Shown here: piece by piece, positions 10,021 through 19,289 of the stretch
How the letters are laid out: each line of letters begins with the position of its first letter
Position numbering within the stretch: the first letter of the stretch is position 1
DNA from: Serpula lacrymans var. lacrymans S7.9
Taxonomy: Eukaryota; Basidiomycota; Agaricomycetes; Boletales; Serpulaceae
DNA: 64,000 nucleotides
NCBI RefSeq assembly: GCF_000218685.1
Contig: NW_006763296.1
Coordinates: 610,715-674,714, forward strand
Reading direction: 5' to 3'
The notes under the pieces: model-generated
The model's input: only the letters and a program-made list of their open reading frames with translations
Told to the model about the DNA's origin: nothing
Databases searched by the model: none
Translations under genes and position numbers: made by a program

Positions 10021-11155
10021 ACAATAGCGGTAGACCAATTTTCAAAAATGATTCGAGTTATATCAACACAAGCAGAGCTTACATCAGAAGGAGTAGCGAG
10101 ATTATTCAGAGACAACATTTTCAGACGCCATAAATTACATAACAAAGTAATCTCAGATTGTGGGACTCAATTTGTCTCAAACTTTATCAAAGATCTCCAT
10201 ACCCTTCTAGATATTAAAGGAAATCCATCTACGGCTTATCACCCACAGACAGATGGACAAACTGAACGAGTAAACCAAGAGATAGAACAGTATCTCAGGA
10301 TATTTGTAAATCACAAACAGACAGACTGGGCAGAATGGCTACCACTCGCAGAATTTTCATACAACAACGAAGAACACAGTGCGACTGGATACTCCCCATT
10401 TTATCTAAATAGCGGTCAACATGCAAAAACGGGAACAGACACTAGAAAGGAAGTGAAGAGCGAGAGTGCGGAAGAGTTTGTAGAAAGAATGAAGGAAAGC
10501 AGAGAGGCGGCGGAAAAATCACTGTATCAGGCAGCAGAAAACATGAAAAAACAATATGACAAAAAGAAAAAAGATCCAATTGAGTATCAAATTGGCGACA
10601 AAGTATATGTAGAAGCCAGTCATATACAAACCGACAGACCAACAAAGAAACTTGATGGAAAAAGACATGGCCCTTCGGAAATAGAGAAGAAAGTAGGATT
10701 AGCAGCTTACAAACTCCGACTCCCCGGAAAGTGGCGAAATGTTTATCCAGTATTCAATGAATCTGTTTTAACCCCATTCCAAAAAGCCGAATTCCCATCA
10801 CAACAAAAGCCAAAGCCGCCACCACCGGCAATAGTGGAAGGAAAGAGTATGAAGTAGAAGAAATACTTGATTCATGAATGAAGAGGAATAAACTAGAATA
10901 CCTAGTACATTGGAAAGGATATCTGAAGGAGGAACGTATATGGGAACCTGAAGGGAACATAAAACACTCCCCAAAACTCCTACAACAATTCCATACAAAA
11001 AACCCTAGTGCACCCCAGAGGATCCAATTTGCATTGAAATTCCAAGCATTCAAAAACTTCACCAAAACTCCAAAAATCCATAAAAATCTGTTTAACTGGG
11101 AAAACGGTGAAACTCAAGGCATACTCTCGGGACAAGAGTCCTAAGGAGGGGGTCA
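10021..11155 (+). pseudogene. Old gypsy element: integrase core and chromodomain
   Basis: The integrase core resumes at 10021 and is readable to 10857 (VDQFSKMIRVI, SDCGTQFVSNF, HPQTDGQTERVNQEIEQY). A frameshift near 10845 and a TGA at 10875-10877 separate it from the chromodomain frame (10878-11144: LEYLVHWKGY, EERIWEPEG). The young copy reads arginine at the TGA position. A polypurine tract, AAGGAGGGGG, sits at 11143-11152 directly before the 3' LTR. Confidence 0.92.
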
Positions 11156-11576
11156 TGTCACGATCCCTTACTTCTAATATCCCTATCTCAACTGATAACA
11201 AATCCATCATATCTCCAAATCTTATCTAATCATAGTCACATGATCAACCACATGACCTATGACATAGCTACTTACAAAGACAATTACAAAGTGCCTCATG
11301 CCTTACGCATGGCGCTCAGTCAGCACCTCATTGTTAACACATGTTCTGTAGTATATATACCAGCTACCTCTTGTACATATTCTCTAGCTGTTGATTACAT
11401 CTTTATTCACTGTGATAGACCCTTGCTTGTGATTTGAACTTCTGACTCTCCATTTGTTCAGTAAAAGAGTTGGATCTTCACACTAGTGCACAAGCTAAGT
11501 CAATCCCCAACCTCGTACTCCGTTCCGCTCCCCAATCCATCTCCGCACTCCAAACCCCGCTACTCCAAAGGTCACA
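11156..11576 (+). repeat. 3' LTR of the old gypsy element
   Basis: It starts TGTCACGATCC right after the polypurine tract and seems to end at GGTCACA near 11576. A TATATATACC box lies near 11354. The left LTR is outside the window, so the right limit rests on the CA end only and could be a few bases off. Confidence 0.7.
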
Positions 11577-11577
11577 G

Positions 11578-11821
11578 TTATGACAGGTCCAGGAATTAAC
11601 TGTATAGTACTTAGCTACAAATAGCATATAACAAATACCTGTTCAGCATATATACCCTGCAATATATTGGAGACTCCTCAATGAGTCTTCCTGTTATATA
11701 ACCAACTAACTCACTCCTACCCAGCTAAGCTTGTGTGAGGGCTTTCAGGCTACCCCAGCAGCTCTGCTCTTTATTTTTTGCTTGTTTTAGTTGTGCACTA
11801 GAGTGTTAAAACTTCAGTTGT
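11578..11821. repeat. Degenerate LTR relic
   Basis: A 244 bp stretch flanked by ACAGT at 11573-11577 and 11822-11826. It resembles the solo LTR at 9646-10020 around GACTCCTCAATGAGTC and the following AACTAACT run, but is shorter and more decayed. Terminal bases do not give clean TG/CA, so the family call is tentative. Confidence 0.45.
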
Positions 11822-11826
11822 AACAG

Positions 11827-12095
11827 TCAGACAGCACAAAGATAGAGAGCTACTAGATTGTAGTCTGTTCAGTAGATCAAATTGAAAAATGATTCAACAA
11901 AGTGCATCTATATCACTTTATTCCAAAGGCCAAAGAGAATACATGATCATGCATAACTTTGTAGTATAACAGACAAATACTTAGTGTCACAACAATATCA
12001 AACTTGAACCATATACACACAATTACTCCTTGACACTCAAACCAACGCAATTCAAAAGCATAGACCAACTAGCAGACGCAAACTCACAATCACAT
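11827..12095. other. Intergenic, no gene seen
   Basis: AT-rich spacer between the transposon block and the NmrA-like gene. I see no coding signal or clear repeat. Confidence 0.5.
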
Positions 12096-13525
12096 TTATT
12101 CCTTTAATATAGCCTCCACCTCGGGCTTAATACTGGCAAGCAGGTCTTTCGTAGTATATTTTGGCTTCCAGCCAAGAGCTCGTGCCCTACTGGCGCGGCA
12201 ACGGGAGTTGGTGCCTAAGTATATAGTCTAGTCAAAAGTTTAGTATTGGTAGACAATATCAGAAAATCAGATGATAGTTGAACGTAAACTCACCCTAGGA
12301 TCAACCTTCAGCTCTTCCTCAGTCACCATTGTGGGCTCCGGGCTCCTGCCTTTGCCAAGCTCATAAAGTGCTTCGGCAACCGCTTTGCTGACGTCGTACA
12401 ACAAGTGTTCGCCGTTCTCCCCAAAGTACAAGCCTTCACGTCCGTGCCCTGCCTTACCAGCCAAGATGGCTTCGTATAACACAATATATAAGGAAGCGAC
12501 TACCAAAATAATCAGTTTCGAGTCACTGTTATTTCATAAATAGGCTTACTATCATCAATGTGGACATTAGGCCATCGGTTTTTGCCCTCACCAAGAATGG
12601 CACCTTGTCCACGCTTCAGACCAATCCGTATAAGATACGGAATCTGTCTAGATTTTGGATTCTGAATGCCAAGCTGGACAAGTTTACCAGTCGCAAGGGC
12701 ATAGATAGTAGAGGGAAGTACAATGTGCGTGCGTGCGTATCCTACATAAGATAACCATTATTTAAGGCTGAAGATCAATGTGAGTTTAACGAAGGGAAAT
12801 GAAGCATACCTTGTTTATCAGCCTCGATAACCAAAAGATCAACATTTCTGTGAAGCTGCGTGTCTGGAAGAGTCTCCAATTGTTCGACATCTGTGTCGTC
12901 GTAAATGGTATCATAAGCATATTTTCCAGCAGCCTTATCCGTCAGAACGCCTGCAATTAAATCACAATCAATTCCCGCATAAGAAACTCACATCAGTTCA
13001 GGACTTACCAGTACCGGACTATTGGTTTAGTTGAAAGTGATCGATAAATAGCATGATATAAATGCGACACAATAAGGCTTACAGTGTGGATCAGAATAGG
13101 AGCTGTTCCTGTAGATTTATAGTGATTCTTCAGCCCAGCCAAAATAGCCTTGGTTGCTGGTTCATCATCAGCGTCCGCCTAGAAAATGCGATCAGAACAA
13201 GTGCTACAGTGAGGACAAGTAAGACATACACAAGCAAATATCACATCAGACTCGGAGGCAAGTTGCTCTAACTTGTCGAGATCAGAATTGGATCCCACAA
13301 CGGCATGAACACCGATAGCTTCAAGCTTCTGTGCTTTTTCAGGAGAGCGCACAAGGGCGGTGAACTGCGACGACGACGATGTAGGGTGCTCGAGAAGCAG
13401 CTCAAGGACAGCACCTCCGATATATCCTGTGTCATGAAAGATGCATTCGTGAGGGACGTGAACGGTGTAGTAGTCGATTACATACCGGTTGCACCGGTGA
13501 TAAAGACGTTCGTTGTGGCAGACAT
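12096..13525 (-). CDS. NmrA-like NAD(P)-binding protein
   Basis: A Rossmann-fold atypical short-chain dehydrogenase of the NmrA/isoflavone-reductase kind; such proteins are reductases or NAD(P)-sensing regulators, and the substrate cannot be told. Eight exons: 13486-13525, 13230-13426, 13083-13178, 13009-13018, 12810-12950, 12550-12741, 12294-12499 and 12096-12227; they sum to 1014 bases, 337 residues. The dinucleotide motif ITGATGYIGG spans the first splice junction near residues 9-18. Later blocks include LVRSPEKAQ and VDLLVIEADKQ. The start is the only ATG before the glycine motif. Exon 4 is only 10 bases. A broken paralog lies just upstream (13958-14520). Fairly sure of the fold, not of the role. 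Confidence 0.85.
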
Positions 13526-13957
13526 GATTACTAGTCAAAGGTGAGTTGATCGATATTTTCGTCATGCCTTTTATATGCCTGGGTAATTGTAATTGATTCA
13601 TAAGCCAACTAGCCAGGAAGCTTAGAAATCAACTATGGAGAAGAAGATGGAAAGACTCGTGACGGTACCAACAGCAATTCCCCGCCCGGCTTATATTCGA
13701 CAATCCTTAAACTTTCAGATGATCCTAGCACGGCCCGTCTTCATAGATTGCGTCAACAATACACGATATTACCATTCAAAGCGCCGTGCTAAGCCTGAGA
13801 GACTAGTTTTAAAAATGAAACAGCCAAATAAAACAGGGTGCGACTTACAAGAACCACATTTACTTATTAGTCCTTATATCTCCCTATCTTATCTTATCTC
13901 TCTAACTACAACCGAATTCATTATACGTCCTTGTTATCCTCAGAGCTCTCATGTAAA
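13526..13957. other. Promoter side of the NmrA-like gene, no other gene seen
   Basis: About 430 bp between the start of the NmrA-like gene and the 3' end of its broken paralog, which has the same orientation. No convincing coding signal. Confidence 0.5.
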
Positions 13958-14520
13958 TCACCCGCTGAGCGACGCTTCGATTTCCGGTTTAATGCTTGCC
14001 AGCATATCCTGCGCTGTGTACCCTATGGACCGCGAACGCTCGGCATGACAACGTGAGTTCGAGACCATATATGCCCTTAAGTGCTACAAGCATCAGCAAA
14101 GCCCCAAACGTCTCAAAATCTGTGTAACGGCTTACCTCGAAATATTTGTGCAGTTTTTCTTCTGTGAACATTGTCGGTTTTGGGCTCTTTTCCTTACCTA
14201 AGTCTTAGAGCACCTGCGATACCGTCTTGCTGATGTCGTACAGCCTATGTTCGCCAATTTCTCCGAAGTATAACCCTTCCGGACCATGACCAACCTGGCT
14301 GCCTGTAGGTTGATGTTTTGTAGCGGCATCATAGACAGCAATGAACAAATCAGAAACTACGCAGCTTCAGTCTCCAAGCACCAATGATGAAGAAGGTTAG
14401 GCGCTTACTGCCATCGATGTGAACATTTAGCCATAAGCTCTTTCCCTCACCGCTCCCAGACCCCGAGTACCATTCAATCATAGCACGTCTGATACCGTAG
14501 GTCAACGTTTCGGACATACC
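13958..14520 (-). pseudogene. Truncated paralog of the NmrA-like gene
   Basis: The last three exons of a second NmrA-like gene survive. Reading minus: a block matching exon 6 (GEGKSLWLNVHIDG near 14415-14460), a block matching exon 7 (GHGPEGLYFGEIGEH, YDISKTV, MFTEEKL) and the final exon (NSRCHAERSRSIGY, DMLASIKPEIEASL, stop at 13958). An in-frame TAA-type stop lies in the exon 7 block near 14205, where the intact gene reads LYELGKG. The N-terminal half, including the Rossmann glycine motif, is missing: homology stops near 14520 where recombinase-like sequence begins on the other strand. Confidence 0.8.
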
Positions 14521-15171
14521 GCAACCTCAATTCCGTGGATCCATTTGACACCGCTTGCCTCGCAACGGCTTTCGTGGCCTTCTGGGGCCAAGCCCGGCCA
14601 GTGGCTGTCTACCTCCTACCTGCGCGCCCCTTCGTTGTCTGTCAGTTCACAGGTCCTGTTCCTCCCCTTGACAGAAACTAAGAAAAATGTCGGCGATGAC
14701 ATCTTTATCAGCAGGCAGGGAGGTGTGACTGACCCTTGCTCTGCCCTTTTCGTTCACTTCCTCATCAACAAGCCAGGCCCTAGCGATCTTCTGTTCAGCT
14801 ACAGATCAAACAACATACTTGTGCCCCTCACAAAGCGAAAATTCCGGCGTCGCATCGGCGCTGTCCTCACCTCTTCCTCAGGCTCTAGCTCACGCGTGAC
14901 TGGGCATTGCTTCCGCATCGGTAGCAAATCTCTTCTCCGTGGCGTCCCTCCCCACATACATACACTGGAATTGGACTTTGTTTTATTTATCATGGTTGGG
15001 TTTTGGGTACTGCCGAACACCTCATTCCCCGTTCTTATTTATGTATGCTTAAGTAAATCGTGTACACGGACCCTGACCCAACTGTATACGTACACCCATC
15101 ATAATGATCATGCCAGTAGCATGTGTCTGCTCCCCAGGCCTAACTCGGGCTTCGTTTTTAAGGCGAGTTGA
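14521..15171 (+). pseudogene. Tyrosine recombinase fragment (fungal transposon type)
   Basis: The sequence resembles the C-terminal half of the tyrosine recombinases scattered through Agaricomycete genomes and linked to Crypton- or DIRS-like elements. A first block (14521-14600: DPFDTACLATAF, AFWGQARP) is in one frame and the rest (14545-15171) in another: LPLTETKK, DPCSAL, LLFSYR, PLTKRKFRRR and the HxxR box GHCFRIG near residue 125. The catalytic tyrosine region after GVPPHI is not readable in frame. So it is frameshifted and lacks its end. It abuts the cut edge of the NmrA paralog. The family call rests on motif memory, not a search. Confidence 0.65.
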
Positions 15172-15195
15172 AGCGAACCTGAGATAGTTCCAGCC

Positions 15196-15960
15196 ATGTC
15201 ACTCATCAAAGTACCATTCCTTCTGTCCTCAGCTATTGGGATACACGCCACTAACACTGCACCGACCAGTACTCCTCCTTCAGATGAGCTAGTCAAACTC
15301 TCCCCTAGGGAGCTTTTCTTCAAAAGTTTTGTCGCCATTGCCCCAGCATATAAGGTGTGTGTTTTCCAGTTATCCATGAAGCAGGTCTATGCTAATATAC
15401 TCTTGGAGGGGTGCTTCTGGTTATGCGCATTTGGGGAAACTGCTGCGATCGTGTTGCCTCGCATCTTCCCTTCGAAACTCCCAGTTGGTGTTCGTGTCCT
15501 GCTAGACGCCCTTGGCGGCCCAGACACCCGCCCCATAAGTTATCCATTCATTATTGGGACAACTCTTATGTCCCTCGCCGGTCTCCTACGCTGGCAATGT
15601 TATCGTACTCTTGGTCGATTCTTCACCTACCGGCTCAGTATCCGCAAGGACCATCAGCTAGTTAAGAGCGGACCCTATTCCATTGTGCGTCATCCAAGTT
15701 ACTCAGCTGGTACGTTGTCTCTGCTTGGCGTGGTCATTGCGTATGGTCATCCGGGGTCGTGGTTAAGAGACTCGGGTGTGGCAGATAATTTACTGGTGAA
15801 AAGTGCAGCCATAGCTTGGGTTGCTGTGTTGGCCACTCTGGTCATTTCCTCACCTTCACGGTGTTTACAGGAGGATCAGATGATGAAGGAAAAATTTGGG
15901 GAAGAGTGGGAAGAGTGGGCGAGCAGAGTAAGGTTCCGGATGATTCCTGGCATCTTCTGA
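15196..15960 (+). CDS. Isoprenylcysteine carboxyl methyltransferase-like protein
   Basis: A 254-residue uninterrupted frame. It looks like the ICMT/STE14 family of membrane methyltransferases that methylate prenylated C-terminal cysteines (for example a-factor-type pheromones and Ras) at the ER. The diagnostic C-terminal half is present: LVKSGPYSIVRHPSY (SAM-binding region), GTLSLLGV, and a final EDQMMKEKFGEEWEEW block. Several hydrophobic spans lie at roughly residues 65-85, 115-135, 165-185 and 200-220. The N-terminal 50 residues are not typical and an upstream exon cannot be excluded. Unlike its neighbours it seems to have no intron. Could also act on other substrates, as many fungal ICMT-like paralogs are uncharacterised. 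Confidence 0.8.
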   Translation: MSLIKVPFLLSSAIGIHATNTAPTSTPPSDELVKLSPRELFFKSFVAIAPAYKVCVFQLSMKQVYANILLEGCFWLCAFGETAAIVLPRIFPSKLPVGVRVLLDALGGPDTRPISYPFIIGTTLMSLAGLLRWQCYRTLGRFFTYRLSIRKDHQLVKSGPYSIVRHPSYSAGTLSLLGVVIAYGHPGSWLRDSGVADNLLVKSAAIAWVAVLATLVISSPSRCLQEDQMMKEKFGEEWEEWASRVRFRMIPGIF

Positions 15961-16178
15961 ACAATCAACAGAAGTCGAGTCGTGGAACCTTTTTCTCAGG
16001 ATAGCGACCAACTATGGCAATTTCTTCCTATCAATTCTTGATTGCAGTACAAACATTACAACAGGGATGATATGTTCCCGTAGCCTACAGATATACTCAC
16101 ACAACATGTTCTATCATTTGGACCGACATTGTGAGCCATTCTCACTAGCACTAAAGATAAGATTATACTACCGTTCTA

Positions 16179-18949
16179 TCAAGCTTTCTCCAACAAAACA
16201 AGCTGAGTCTTTAATCGCTTCAATTCCGTCACAGCCTCGTCGATTTTTTCTTTGACCTGTGCCTCCTTGGCTTGTTCCTTCAGACTTCGAACCAGTTGTC
16301 CCTGTTCTAAGATCTTCGCTTCCAGCGCAATGACTTCCGGGGATTTAGGTCCGCTTGTTGTGGACACTTCAACTTTTGCATCCGCAACGGCTGCCTTCTT
16401 GGCCTTTCGTTTCGATACTGGTGCACCATCAACCGCTGGCGTCGCTTCTGGCGCACCTCCGAATTTTGCCTTCCATACATCCTCCATCTTCTCATCAATC
16501 TTTTTGAACAAATGTTCAGGTTTGCCGATCTGGTGTCCAGCAAGGATATCGATAGAGAGCAGTTCAGGGGCAATACGTGCAGGTGCGTTGAGTTGGACTA
16601 GTATGGAATCTGATGTGGCGGGCATGAAAGGGTATATAAGGGCGGACAACACGTATATCAGGTTGATGGCGCGCGATACGACCTGGGCACACCGCTGGGG
16701 ATTTTCTGTCATCAATGCTTTGTTAAGCTTGGATGACTGAAGGTAATTGTTGCCTCTGTTTGATATCAACATGATTGTCTGAAGTCCAAGTCTGATTTTG
16801 ACGCTATCCATGGCTGCTGTATAATCTCTGAGAAGAGAGTTGACTTCGTTAATAAACTCTCCATCAAGCTCGTCGTTGGGTGATAGAGGTCCAGGAGCTT
16901 CTCCACCATCGGGGATTATTCCATCATATTGCGAAGAGACGAATTTCAAGAGTCGGTTAACAAAGTTTCCGAAGCTAACATGATCGTGAGCAAAACTGTT
17001 AGTTATTCTTCAAGCAATGCTTACTTGTTCAACAGAATATTATTGTTGGCCGCAATCTGAGAGATAAGTTATAATGGGAAATCAATTGATAGTAAAGCTT
17101 CAACTTACACAGTCTGCCCAGGAGAACATAGAGTCCGCTGTCTCTGGCCGGGTTGACAAAAGGTAATATCGCCATACAGAAGCAGGAATACCAGTCTCTC
17201 TGGCAGCGGGGCCGAACACCCCACGATTCTTACTCTTGGAAAATTTGCCTCCCTCGTAATTTAGATATTCTACAATGGGGGCACAGTCAGAGATATTTCG
17301 TCTGCCGTTGCAATTTGTCACTGACCTGTTGTCGAAACGTGATGGAGCGTTGTCCATGGTCGTCCATCGCCAAGCTGCATGGCGGGGAAATATATTGTGT
17401 GAAAATACACATTGTCTTTACCCATGAACTGGTAAAGTTGAACGTTTTCCTGATTGTGCCACCACAACTTCCATTCGGGTGTATACTCAGCGGTAATACT
17501 GGCATAACCTATGACTGCATCGAACTAGGCAACACCATTAATTGATTCTAGCAAGGCATACGCTTTCATTACACTTACCCAAACGTCTGGAGACAGGGGT
17601 GAGCAATCGTTTCCAAACATAGCATCAATAGGACTCACAAAGGACTTTCCCTTCCATCTCTTTATCGTCATCTGTTCCTAAAGGTGGTATTGTAACACCC
17701 CATGTAAGGTCTCTCGTTACGGGAGTCGGCCTCAGACCTCCCTTCATGCGCGCATCGATAATTTCTCCGTCCGCATTGATCGTGGCATTGGGCGACCATT
17801 TGCCTTTCTTCCATGAATGTCGTATCCAGTCTTCCAAGCGCGGTTGAGTAGCATCCAACCTGAAATACATGTGCGAAGAGGATCGAGGAACGACGCTATG
17901 GGTTTTGTTGATCAAACAGCGAGGCTCAATTAGATCTATAGCATCTAGTGTTCGGCTACAGCCATCGCATTGGTCACCACGGGCATCCTAAAGAACTCTT
18001 ACAGTAGGTATAATATGCAGGTGGTGATATACGCACGATATAGCCACAATTGGGGCAAATTCCCTCCACATAACGATCTGCTAAGAACCTATTGAACAAG
18101 ATGTAAAGGACTTGGATCTAGTATGCTGCTTGTGAAAACATACTTGTTGCAACCTTCGCAATAAGTTTGTTCTTTGACCTGTTTCTCCAGCAACCCATTC
18201 TTCCCTAAATTTGTATAAATCGATTGACAGATTCTATAACAATGTGTCAGACAAAATCAACGCCAGACGGTGACGATGACTTACTCTGTATGCTGACGAG
18301 TAGGAGTTCGCCCGAAATGATCAAAGCTATTGGAAAATTATCAGATCTGAAGTGCCATCGACCTAAGACAGATCTTACCCAATGTCAAACCACTCATACG
18401 TTTCTTTGTGCAGTGCGTGATATTTGTCGCACAACTCCTTCGGAGTGATGCCCTCTTTCAGTGCCTGAGTCTCAGATGCAGTACCATACTCGTCGGTACC
18501 GCAGATATACAACGTTCTTCTGTTTTTTGTTCCTGTTCAGTCGACAGATTATGACCTCGAAGTATCAACATGAAAATAAACATGACGTACTGTTATATCT
18601 GTATTCGTAAAAGAAGATAAGCCTTCGTAAAATTTATATTTAACACATCACATACCGACTGAAGACATCAGCGCTTAGCGTACTTCCGATGATATTGCCT
18701 GTACGGATGGTATCGATAAGACCTGGCGCTGGGTCTACTGATGTAGTACTCACCAAGATGCGGTACGTTGTTGCAATAAGGCAGCGCAGAAGTGATCAGG
18801 ATGTTAGTTTCTCCATCTTTTGGTAATCTTTGTCACGGTTTGTCAGAACGTGCTCGGCAATATAAGGATTTTGAGTCTCACATGGATGTTTGTCCTGGAG
18901 GAGGAATTGACCGCAAGACATCCTCCGAAGCTCTAATTTTCTGTGTCAT
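16179..18949 (-). CDS. MES1: Methionyl-tRNA synthetase, cytosolic
   Basis: Charges initiator and elongator tRNA-Met in the cytosol. Many short introns: exon 1 is 18882-18949, then 18754-18827, 18656-18698, 18379-18519 and further exons down to a long last exon ending at 16179. Class I synthetase landmarks in order: [17 protein letters not shown] (HIGH-like), CGTDEYG, zinc-binding CPNCGY...DQCDGC, the WFDA and FMGKDNV blocks, and FSKSKN (KMSKS-like, near 17232). The anticodon-binding helical domain follows ([19 protein letters not shown]). The last about 60 residues ([18 protein letters not shown], charged helices) look like a WHEP-type tRNA-binding domain, as in animal enzymes. The absence of a targeting sequence favours the cytosolic form. 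Divergent from the OPT gene 340 bp away. Confidence 0.95.
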
Positions 18950-19289
18950 GGCGAGTACTTTCTCCTCGGATTACTTTGGGTAGACTAAGAGATGAGTTTG
19001 AAGACGAAACAGAAGATAGGATACAGACCGAGACTTGTATCTGCTGTAAAGTTTTGAAAGCGATGCCCTATCTATAGTGACTCGAATCCATATCTGTCAA
19101 TCTGACTCCGAGCCATGGCAGTTCCCCGGAAAATGAAACTCCGCGGCGTCAAGTGACCAGCAAAACCAAAACGCGTCTTGCTAATGCAGTCCATGGTCCC
19201 GCCACGGTTCACCAGGCCTTTCTTAATACCCACTTGAGGTTTACTCAAATACGCACAGACGAGAAGTAAGAAATGTTGAGCCTGCGAGG
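18950..19289. promoter_or_regulatory. Shared promoter region, MetRS and OPT transporter
   Basis: A 340 bp gap between two divergent start codons. It must hold both promoters. I see no obvious TATA box or named operator in it. Confidence 0.6.
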
